Shown one piece after another: positions 34,190 through 41,049 of a stretch of DNA of 64,000 bases; within the stretch, counting starts at the first letter, position 1, and every line of letters starts with the position of its first letter. The notes under the pieces are model-generated. The model saw only the letters and a program-made list of their open reading frames with translations. It did not search any database and was not told where the DNA came from. The translations under genes and the position numbers were made by a program. Where the stretch lies: assembly GCA_016286205.1 (NCBI GenBank), contig JAEESF010000008.1:1-64000 (forward strand), written 5' to 3'. The stretch is from Colicola sp016286205. Lineage in GTDB: Bacteria > Bacteroidota > Bacteroidia > Bacteroidales > Paludibacteraceae.

Positions 34190-35746
34190 ATGGATCAAGC
34201 AAAATTAGATAGACTGCTGGAGAACCGCGAGAAGGCTATGGCCGGTGGCGGAGAAGCAGCTGTGGAGAAACATCACGTTAAGGGTAGCTATACAGCACGT
34301 GAACGTATCAATATGTTGCTCGACGAGGGATCGTTTGAGGAGGTAAATATGTTCCTTACCCACCGTTGCCATGATTTTGGCATGGAGAAAAAGGTATTTC
34401 TGGGTGATGGCGTTGCTGTTGGTTCTGGTACGATAGACGGCCGTCTGGTGTTCGTTTTTGCTCAAGATGCAACCGTTATTGGCGGTTCGCTGAGCGAGAC
34501 GATGGCGCTGAAGATCTGCAACGTGATGGACCAGGCAATGAAACTAGGAGCCCCTATCATTGGTTTGAATGACTCGGGTGGTGCTCGTATTCAAGAAGGT
34601 GCTTGCGCTCTAGCAGGTTACGCAGAGATTTTCGAGCGTAATATTCTGGCTTCGGGTGTTGTACCACAGATAAGCGTTATCTTTGGCCCGTGTGCGGGTG
34701 GAGCAGTGTACAGCCCAGCGCTGACCGACTTCATCATGATGACCGAGCAGAACAGTTATATGTTCATTACAGGTCCGAAGGTAGTAAAAGCCGTGACTGG
34801 TGAAGATGTGACTGTTGAGCAACTTGGTGGTGCCAAGATTCACGCTAGCAAGTCGGGTGTTACCCATTTCGTAGCAGAAACAGAGGAAGAGGCGATTGCA
34901 CAAGTACGTCGTCTGGTAAGTTTTATCCCGCAGAATAACATGGAAGAGGCTCCTGTAGTGCCTTGCACCGATGATATCGCTCGCGTGGACGACAGTTTGA
35001 ACGAACTAGTTCCTGCAGACCCGAACAAGCCATACGATATGAAGGAAATTATCAATACAATAGTTGATAACGGTGACTTCATGGAAGTACATAAAGATTA
35101 CGCGAAGAACGTGATCTGCGGTTTCGCTCGTTTCAATGGCCGCTCGACAGGTATCATCGCTAATCAGCCAAGTTGGTTGGCCGGTGTACTGGACTGCGAC
35201 GCTAGCCGTAAGGCCGCTCGTTTTGTTCGTTTCTGCGATGCATTTAATATCCAAATCCTGACTCTAGTGGATGTTCCGGGCTTCCTTTGCGGAACCGGCC
35301 AAGAGTACGCAGGTATTATCGATCACGGAGCAAAGCTGATGTTTGCATACGGCGAAGCCACCGTACCAAAGGTTACAGTAACCGTTCGCAAGAGTTACGG
35401 CGGAAGTCACATTGTGATGAGCTGTAAACAACTGCGCGGCGATATGTGCTATGCATGGCCGAATGCAGAGATCGCAGTGATGGGTGCCAGCGGTGCCGTA
35501 GGTGTGCTGCAGGCAAAGGCAATCAAGGCTATTGAAGATCCGGAAGAACGCAAGAAATTCATCGCGGAGAAAGAAGCAGAATACAAAGATTTGTTCGCTT
35601 CTCCATACCAAGCTGCTAACCGCGGCTATATAGATGACGTGATTGAGCCTCGCAACACTCGTGCTCGCATAATCCGTGCGTTTGAGATGTTGCAGACCAA
35701 GCGTCTGACTAATCCGCTAAAGAAACATTCTAACATACCTCTGTAA
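34190..35746 (+). CDS. mmdA: Methylmalonyl-CoA decarboxylase alpha (carboxyltransferase) subunit
   Basis: 518 residues, carboxyltransferase superfamily. The two crotonase-like halves are seen in VYSPALTDFIMMTEQNSYMF plus GLNDSGGARIQEG, and in VDVPGFLCGTGQEYAG plus RKSYGGSHIVMS. It moves the carboxyl group from methylmalonyl-CoA to the biotin of the carrier protein. All partners follow, so this is the sodium-pumping decarboxylase rather than an ATP-using propionyl-CoA carboxylase. Confidence 0.93.
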   Translation: MDQAKLDRLLENREKAMAGGGEAAVEKHHVKGSYTARERINMLLDEGSFEEVNMFLTHRCHDFGMEKKVFLGDGVAVGSGTIDGRLVFVFAQDATVIGGSLSETMALKICNVMDQAMKLGAPIIGLNDSGGARIQEGACALAGYAEIFERNILASGVVPQISVIFGPCAGGAVYSPALTDFIMMTEQNSYMFITGPKVVKAVTGEDVTVEQLGGAKIHASKSGVTHFVAETEEEAIAQVRRLVSFIPQNNMEEAPVVPCTDDIARVDDSLNELVPADPNKPYDMKEIINTIVDNGDFMEVHKDYAKNVICGFARFNGRSTGIIANQPSWLAGVLDCDASRKAARFVRFCDAFNIQILTLVDVPGFLCGTGQEYAGIIDHGAKLMFAYGEATVPKVTVTVRKSYGGSHIVMSCKQLRGDMCYAWPNAEIAVMGASGAVGVLQAKAIKAIEDPEERKKFIAEKEAEYKDLFASPYQAANRGYIDDVIEPRNTRARIIRAFEMLQTKRLTNPLKKHSNIPL

Positions 35747-35748
35747 TT

Positions 35749-36108
35749 ATGATGATCTTAGCAGTAACCGCACAGACATGGATAGTAACCGGGCTTGGAT
35801 TCGGTATTGTATTAGCGCTCCTGTTTTGTTTGGTCTATATTCTGACATTCTTTGGCTGGACCATGCAAAAGGCCACGCAGCCCAAGGCTGCGCCTAAGCA
35901 GAAAGAGCAAAAGCCAAGCGCCGAAGAAAAAGCCGCGATAGCCATGGCGTTGTCAGAGGCTACAGATGACGATAAAGTGGCTGTAGCCTATGCGTTGTAT
36001 CTATATCAGGGAAAAAACCACGATATGCCTACAGCTACTATCGCTCCGCAGACACGTAATACTGCGTGGAATGACAAATCAATAGGATTAAATAACAAAG
36101 GATTTTAA
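35749..36108 (+). CDS. OadG-like small membrane subunit of the decarboxylase
   Basis: 119 residues with a single N-terminal membrane helix (about 11-33, GLGFGIVLALLFCLVYILTF) and a hydrophilic Lys/Ala-rich stretch, then an alanine-rich helix with ALSEATDDDKVAVAYALYLY. This is the pattern of OadG/MmdD-type subunits that stabilise the complex. Placement between mmdA and the biotin carrier supports it; sequence similarity is weak by nature. Confidence 0.8.
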   Translation: MMILAVTAQTWIVTGLGFGIVLALLFCLVYILTFFGWTMQKATQPKAAPKQKEQKPSAEEKAAIAMALSEATDDDKVAVAYALYLYQGKNHDMPTATIAPQTRNTAWNDKSIGLNNKGF

Positions 36109-36121
36109 TATTACTACTCAT

Positions 36122-36562
36122 ATGAAAGAGTTCACATTCAAAATCAATGGCGCAGAGTACAAGTGCGCAGTAGAAGAAATAGAAGCCGGCAAGGCCAATG
36201 TAACCGTTAACGGCAAGGTGTACGAGGTAGAAACAGAGAAACCTGCAGCTCCTGCTCCGAAGCCCGTTGCTGCCGCTCCAAAGGCCGCTCCGGCATCAAC
36301 CGCTGCTCCGAAAGCAGAGGCTAAGCAGGCTGCTCCAATCGCAGGTGATGGCATTAAGGTGAAGAGTCCGCTGCCTGGTAGCGTAATCAAAGTGCTCGTA
36401 AGCGAAGGCCAAGCTGTGAAGAAAGGCGATACGTTGCTGACACTCGAGTCCATGAAGATGGAGAACCCGATTCTGGCAGAAAACGATTGCACGGTTAAGC
36501 AGATTCTGGTTGCTGCCGGTCAGAACGTAATGCAAGACGATGTTCTCGTCGTACTAGCATAA
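36122..36562 (+). CDS. mmdC: Biotin carboxyl carrier protein of the decarboxylase
   Basis: 146 residues. A short N-terminal beta domain, a Pro/Ala/Lys-rich flexible linker (about 40-75), and a C-terminal biotinyl domain with the ESMKMENP motif; the first lysine is the biotinylated one. It carries the carboxyl group between the alpha subunit and the membrane beta subunit. Symbol usage varies between species. Confidence 0.92.
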   Translation: MKEFTFKINGAEYKCAVEEIEAGKANVTVNGKVYEVETEKPAAPAPKPVAAAPKAAPASTAAPKAEAKQAAPIAGDGIKVKSPLPGSVIKVLVSEGQAVKKGDTLLTLESMKMENPILAENDCTVKQILVAAGQNVMQDDVLVVLA

Positions 36563-36570
36563 TACGATAT

Positions 36571-36600
36571 TGGATATTTGACACTGAATATTTGATATTT
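36571..36600. repeat. GGATATTTGA short-word repeat before mmdB
   Basis: TGGATATTTGACACTGAATATTTGATATTT contains three copies of an ATATTTGA-like word, filling the gap between the carrier gene and mmdB. Confidence 0.6.
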
Positions 36601-36601
36601 T

Positions 36602-37777
36602 ATGAATATTGTGGAATTCTTCCAGGGCATGGGCTTCATGCAGATGACGTGGCAACAAGGAGTGATGCTACTTGTCAGTTTTTTCCTGCTCTACCTGGCT
36701 ATTCATAAGAAATACGAGCCGTTGCTGTTGCTGCCCATCGCCTTTGGTATGCTTTTGACCAATCTGCCGGGCGCGGGTATGTTCCATAGCGAATTGTGGT
36801 CGGCTTTTCTGGATTCCGAGAGCCCCGTGTATCATTCGTATGGCGCTATACTGAAGGAAGGTGGACTGCTGGACGTGCTGTATATAGGTGTTAAGGCAGG
36901 TGTTTATCCTTGCTTGATCTTTATCGGCGTGGGCGCAATGACCGATTTTGGTCCGCTGATTGCTAATCCTAAGTCGCTGATACTGGGTGCCGCTGCACAG
37001 ATAGGTATTTTCGTTACGTTCCTTTGCGCTAACGCAATGGGATTCACGCCTGCAGAGGCCGGTTCTATCGGGATTATCGGTGGCGCAGACGGACCTACCA
37101 GTATCTTCTTGACAAGCAAACTAGCTCCGCATTTGCTGGGCCCGATTGCCATCGCCGCCTACAGTTATATGGCGCTTGTCCCAGTTATTCAACCGCCTAT
37201 CATGCGTGCCCTGACTACCAAGAAAGAGCGTGCTATCAAGATGGGGCAGTTGCGTCCGGTTAGCAAGACCGAGAAAATCGTTTTCCCGATTATCATCACG
37301 GCTATAGTAGCGCTGATTCTGCCTGATGCAGCTCCGCTGATTGGCTGCTTGATGCTGGGTAACCTGATGAAAGAGTGCGGTGTGGTGGATCGTTTGAGCA
37401 AGACGGCACAAAACGAGCTGATGAATATTGTCGTTATCTTCCTCGGTTTGTCGGTTGGTGCTACGGCCACAGCTGGCAGTTTTCTCAATTGGCAAACCCT
37501 GATGATCTTGGCTATGGGTATTGTCGCCTTTGGCTTGGGTTCGGCAGGTGGTGTACTACTGGCTAAATTCATGAACCTCTTCCTCAAGGAGAAGATCAAC
37601 CCGCTGATTGGTTCGGCCGGTGTATCGGCAGTGCCGATGGCTGCGCGTGTGAGTCAGCAAGTGGGCCAAGAGGAAAATCCATCGAACTTCTTGTTGATGC
37701 ATGCCATGGGCCCGAATGTAGCGGGTGTCATTGGCTCGGCTGTGGCAGCAGGCGTTCTGCTGACTATGCTCGGATAG
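36602..37777 (+). CDS. mmdB: Sodium-translocating decarboxylase beta subunit
   Basis: 391-residue polytopic membrane protein with about ten helices. The motifs GGADGPTSIF, AYSYMALVPVIQPP and GNLMKECGV are signatures of OadB/MmdB. It releases CO2 from carboxybiotin and pumps sodium outward, conserving the energy of decarboxylation. It is followed after 6 nt by a histidine kinase. Confidence 0.95.
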   Translation: MNIVEFFQGMGFMQMTWQQGVMLLVSFFLLYLAIHKKYEPLLLLPIAFGMLLTNLPGAGMFHSELWSAFLDSESPVYHSYGAILKEGGLLDVLYIGVKAGVYPCLIFIGVGAMTDFGPLIANPKSLILGAAAQIGIFVTFLCANAMGFTPAEAGSIGIIGGADGPTSIFLTSKLAPHLLGPIAIAAYSYMALVPVIQPPIMRALTTKKERAIKMGQLRPVSKTEKIVFPIIITAIVALILPDAAPLIGCLMLGNLMKECGVVDRLSKTAQNELMNIVVIFLGLSVGATATAGSFLNWQTLMILAMGIVAFGLGSAGGVLLAKFMNLFLKEKINPLIGSAGVSAVPMAARVSQQVGQEENPSNFLLMHAMGPNVAGVIGSAVAAGVLLTMLG

Positions 37778-37783
37778 TAGGGT

Positions 37784-38896
37784 ATGAATAATCGTAAAAT
37801 TGGAACAATAGTACTGATGGTTGCAATGGTTATAGTTGCAGCCTCCGTGCTATTTACCAACAATTTGGCGCGTTCGCTCCAACAAGAGGAACAGCGTAAT
37901 ATGGCTACTTGGGCTGAAGCAGAGCGGCTGTTGATTCAGGCAGACAGCTTGACAGACATTGATTTTGTGTTGACCATCATTGAAGGCAATACTACTATCC
38001 CTGTCTATATCTGCGACGAGGAGGGCAATGTACTAGCCAGTCGTAATGTGCCAGACAACCACGATTCGCGGCCGCAACATGGACCTATCCCTCTTAAGAT
38101 AAACGAGCAGATTACACAATATATCTATTGGGACGACAGCCGCCTCTTGACACAGTTGCACTATGTGCCTTACGCTCAGTTTGCGCTGATATTTATCTTC
38201 ATCGTTATCGCCGTGGTTATCATGCTAACGGCTCAGCGCAGCGAACAAAACCGCCTGTGGGTAGGATTGAGCAAGGAGACTGCGCATCAACTAGGTACGC
38301 CTATCTCGTCGCTGAATGCATGGCAACAACTGTTGTCGGAGGAATACCAGGAAGATCAGTATGTGCCGCAAATACGCAAGGATATAGACCGCCTGCAGAT
38401 GATTGCCGACAGATTCCAGAAGATAGGAAGCGAGCCGGAATTGCAGGAGGGCGATTGGTGCCGCGTAGTGCTGGATGCCGTGGCGTATATCCGCACGCGT
38501 GTGAGCAACAAGGTGAGTATTGATGCGGAGAGTCTGCAGGGTGTGCAACGCACCGTAATGTTGAATGCTCCGCTGATGCAATGGGTGATAGAGAATCTGC
38601 TGAAGAACGCTGCAGATGCCATCTCTGGTACAGGAACTATCACGCTGCAGATACATGAGAACGAGCATGACCTGATGCTCGATATCACGGACAGCGGCAA
38701 GGGTATGGACAGCAAGACACAACGCCGCATCTTTGATGCGGGTTTTACTACTAAGGAACGTGGTTGGGGATTAGGCCTTCCATTGGCCAAGCGTATCGTT
38801 GAGCAATATCATGGAGGCAAACTCCTGCTCAAGCATTCTCAACTGGGCGTTGGAACAACCTTCCGCATCATTCTGAAAAAAACCGTAAACGGTTGA
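37784..38896 (+). CDS. Membrane sensor histidine kinase
   Basis: 370 residues, two membrane helices (about 5-25 and 130-148) flanking a periplasmic sensor region. The H-box is KETAHQLGTPISSL, the N-box NLLKNAADAI, G1 DSGKGM and G2 GWGLGLPLAKR. There is no response regulator in the window. It starts only 6 nt after mmdB, so it is probably co-transcribed with the sodium pump. The last 126 nt are antisense to the 3' end of ispE. Confidence 0.9.
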   Translation: MNNRKIGTIVLMVAMVIVAASVLFTNNLARSLQQEEQRNMATWAEAERLLIQADSLTDIDFVLTIIEGNTTIPVYICDEEGNVLASRNVPDNHDSRPQHGPIPLKINEQITQYIYWDDSRLLTQLHYVPYAQFALIFIFIVIAVVIMLTAQRSEQNRLWVGLSKETAHQLGTPISSLNAWQQLLSEEYQEDQYVPQIRKDIDRLQMIADRFQKIGSEPELQEGDWCRVVLDAVAYIRTRVSNKVSIDAESLQGVQRTVMLNAPLMQWVIENLLKNAADAISGTGTITLQIHENEHDLMLDITDSGKGMDSKTQRRIFDAGFTTKERGWGLGLPLAKRIVEQYHGGKLLLKHSQLGVGTTFRIILKKTVNG

Positions 38897-39622
38897 ACCG
38901 CTACCGCTCATGCTAGCAAATACAGCGCCTGCTTCCAGTAGGCGCTGTTTTATTTGCGCTATAGTGGGGTGGAGAGGAAATACACTCTCTTCGAAATCAT
39001 TGGTATAGTCGCCCTGCAGCACGCGTCCTTCGGCCTCCGGATGGAGATGGATACCTGCGTACGCCTCTTTAGTGGATACGCCTTCATTGGGCTTGATGAG
39101 CAGAATTCTCTGACCGCTTAGGTCGAGATGGATGGGCTGTAGTTGCTCGCCAATGCCAGTAGCGAAGCAGGGCACATTGTAGATGAAAAATGGGCAGTCA
39201 GCGCCCAAAGGGCGCACCTCTTGCGCCAGTTGTTCTTTGGTAAGCTCCAGACTAAAGATTTCGTTTAGAGCAATAGCCATGTGTGCGGCATCGCTGCTAC
39301 CTCCGCCCAGCCCTGCGCCAAAAGGTATATTCTTGCGAAAACGAATAGAGACCGGGCCTATCTGCGGGTATTTGGCAGCCATCTGGCGGTAGCAACGGAT
39401 AATGAGGTTGTCCTCTGCCGGACAATCGACAGCCAGACCCTCTTGATGAAAGTTTATCTGCGCTCTCTCGCCTTTCGAATCTCGCCTCTCGCCTCGTACT
39501 TCCAACTCGTCGTGCAAGGCATAAATAGGCACGAAGATAGTCTCCAAGTCGTGGTAACCATCTTCGCGCTTGCGAAGAACGCGCAAGCCAAGATTAATCT
39601 TGCAGTTAGGGTAGAGAATCAT
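38771..39622 (-). CDS. ispE: 4-diphosphocytidyl-2-C-methyl-D-erythritol kinase
   Basis: 283-residue GHMP kinase: NCKINLGLRVL, the ATP loop PFGAGLGGGSSDAA and GSGSTVYGFF, in the order expected for IspE. It phosphorylates CDP-ME in the MEP isoprenoid pathway. Residues near 55-66 (RGERRDSKGERA) are an extra basic stretch encoded by a GCGAGAG-type word repeat (39463-39495). The last 40 residues run on into DNA antisense to the histidine kinase and look like an accidental extension. Confidence 0.88.
   Translation of the reverse strand: MILYPNCKINLGLRVLRKREDGYHDLETIFVPIYALHDELEVRGERRDSKGERAQINFHQEGLAVDCPAEDNLIIRCYRQMAAKYPQIGPVSIRFRKNIPFGAGLGGGSSDAAHMAIALNEIFSLELTKEQLAQEVRPLGADCPFFIYNVPCFATGIGEQLQPIHLDLSGQRILLIKPNEGVSTKEAYAGIHLHPEAEGRVLQGDYTNDFEESVFPLHPTIAQIKQRLLEAGAVFASMSGSGSTVYGFFQNDAEGCSNAQLRMLEQEFASMILLNDTLGQWKA
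39463..39495. repeat. GAGGCGAGA word repeat inside ispE
   Basis: On the minus (coding) strand, GAGGCGAGAGGCGAG then GAAAGGCGAGAG encode the extra basic residues RGERRDSKGERA in IspE. Same class as the words at 31783, 34147, 36571 and 42493. Confidence 0.6.
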
Positions 39623-40485
39623 ACCGTATCCATGAACGAGCGTTGCACCTTATTGAAGACCACGATACCGATAGCCATCAGCACCACCATAAAAGCGAAA
39701 CTATAGCCGAGCATCCACCAGTCGTGGCATCCTACGCCGAGGAATCCGTATTTGAAGAATTCGAGAATGCCGGTCAACGGGTTGAGTTGCATGACGAACA
39801 GTACTTTAGGATTGGTGATCGTGCTAAGCGGGTAGATAACCGGCGTAGCGTACATCCACAGGCTGACAAAGAAGCTGAGCAACAGTTGCAAGTCGCGATA
39901 TTTGGTCGTCATACTAGAGAACAAGATACCAAAACCAAGCGCTAATCCAGCCAGCATAAGCACCAGAAGAGGGAAGAGTAGCGCGTAGAGGTTAGGACAT
40001 ACATGCACATCGGTGAAAACTACGTAGTATAGATAGACGCAGAGGAAAAGCCCGAACTGAATGGCGAACCTGACAAGGTTGCTGATGACATCGCTCAGCG
40101 GACTAACCAGACGCGGAAAATAGACTTTGCCGAAGATGCTGGCATTGTTGACAAAGGTGTTGCTGGTTTTGGTCAGACAGTCGGAGAAATACTGCCAAAA
40201 GCAAATACCGGCCAGATAGAACAGCGGTTGCGGTAGTCCGTCGGTCGAGATCTTAGCTATACCTCCGAAAACAACCATGTACATGATAGTTGTCATCATG
40301 GGTTGAATCAGGAACCAAAGCGGTCCGAGGATGGTCTGCTTGTACTGGGTGATGATGTTTCGTTTGACGAAGAGCATCATAAGGTCGCGGTAGCGCCAGA
40401 TCTCGCGGAAATCCACGCTAAGCAGTTTGTCCTTAGGCTTGATGACCGTGGTCCATTCTTGCTGTGTCTGTATGTCTTGTTTCAT
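39619..40485 (-). CDS. ABC-2 type transporter permease (polysaccharide export type)
   Basis: 288 residues from ATG 40485 (an upstream ATG at 40509 is inside the promoter). Six membrane helices; KRNIITQYKQTILGPLWFLI and the pattern of the Wzm/TagG family are visible. These permeases export O-antigen or teichoic acid chains together with an ATPase. No ATPase gene is present in the window, so the partner is elsewhere or downstream genes have been separated. It overlaps ispE by 4 nt. Confidence 0.88.
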   Translation of the reverse strand: MKQDIQTQQEWTTVIKPKDKLLSVDFREIWRYRDLMMLFVKRNIITQYKQTILGPLWFLIQPMMTTIMYMVVFGGIAKISTDGLPQPLFYLAGICFWQYFSDCLTKTSNTFVNNASIFGKVYFPRLVSPLSDVISNLVRFAIQFGLFLCVYLYYVVFTDVHVCPNLYALLFPLLVLMLAGLALGFGILFSSMTTKYRDLQLLLSFFVSLWMYATPVIYPLSTITNPKVLFVMQLNPLTGILEFFKYGFLGVGCHDWWMLGYSFAFMVVLMAIGIVVFNKVQRSFMDTV

Positions 40486-40505
40486 GTTTTCGAACTTTTG
40501 CGACC

Positions 40506-40538
40506 GCAAAAGTACTACATTTTTCTGACATACGCAAA
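40506..40538 (-). promoter_or_regulatory. Promoter of the permease-ispE unit
   Basis: Minus-strand TTTG (40538-40535) and TACTTTTGC (40514-40506), spacing 20 nt. A 9-bp-arm palindrome ACTTTTGCG-AC-CGCAAAAGT covers the start site. Confidence 0.8.
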
Positions 40539-40621
40539 TTTTGACTTGATTTTATGAAAAAACGTATATGTAGCAGATGCCATTCTCGTTGATTTTTCCC
40601 TCTCAATAACTTAACTTATCT

Positions 40622-40646
40622 GTATTATATACTTTGTATATAATAC
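40622..40646. repeat. Perfect palindrome GTATTATATAC-TTT-GTATATAATAC
   Basis: 11-bp arms with a 3-nt centre, 84 nt upstream of the minus-strand -33 box of the permease promoter. Confidence 0.9.
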
Positions 40647-40669
40647 TAACAAAAAAGAAAGCCAAATTT

Positions 40670-40724
40670 AGTGCGTTATAAGTGCGTTATAAGTGCGTTA
40701 TAAGTGCGATATAAGTGCGATATA
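40670..40724. repeat. Five tandem 11-bp repeats (AGTGCGTTATA)
   Basis: Three copies of AGTGCGTTATA and two of AGTGCGATATA, contiguous, followed by ATCGAGACGAT, which carries the CGAGAC word of the array at 52778. Lies between the divergent permease and btuB promoters. The 40539-40850 spacer contains no gene. Confidence 0.92.
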
Positions 40725-40804
40725 ATCGAGACGATTTGCTTCTCTGCATTTACCACTATTGTATATGTGTTTTTGTAAGCGTAGCGCATTTTTCCGCTAA
40801 AAAT

Positions 40805-40837
40805 CTTGCGTATATAAAAAAAAAGCAGTAATTTTGC
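40805..40837 (+). promoter_or_regulatory. Promoter of the B12 uptake locus
   Basis: CTTG 40805-40808, an A-run with GCAG and TAATTTTGC (40829-40837), spacing 20 nt. It drives the riboswitch leader. Confidence 0.8.
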
Positions 40838-40844
40838 AGCGTAT

Positions 40845-41010
40845 TTGGTTCGGACGGATACATCGTATCCGAAAGTGAAAAGGGAAACAGGTGAGAATCC
40901 TGTACAGTCCGGCTGCTGTGAGTGCCAATAATCTTCATCTCAATGTCTGAACCACTGAGCGTAACGCTTGGGAAGGTGAGATGGGAGGCACAAGTCAGAA
41001 GACCTGCCAA
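40845..41010 (+). ncRNA. Cobalamin (adenosylcobalamin) riboswitch
   Basis: The conserved core is visible: GGGAAACAGGTGAGAATCCTG (from 40882), ACAGTCC, CTGCTGTGAGTGC, and the B12-box-like AAGTCAGAAGACCTGCC near 40991-41007. A P1-P13 layout is consistent. When cobalamin binds, expression of the downstream btuB operon should drop. A GC-rich hairpin GTCCCCCGGGGATGGGAC follows at 41027-41044 and may form the platform that hides the start region. Confidence 0.93.
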
Positions 41011-41049
41011 TACATATAACATGGTTGTCCCCCGGGGATGGGACGAACA

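Noticed and set aside
38880..38896. Intrinsic terminator inside ispE (AACCGT/ACGGTT plus T-run on the minus strand)
   Set aside because: The loop is only 2-4 nt and the sequence is needed to encode a conserved IspE segment, so it is not called as a terminator.
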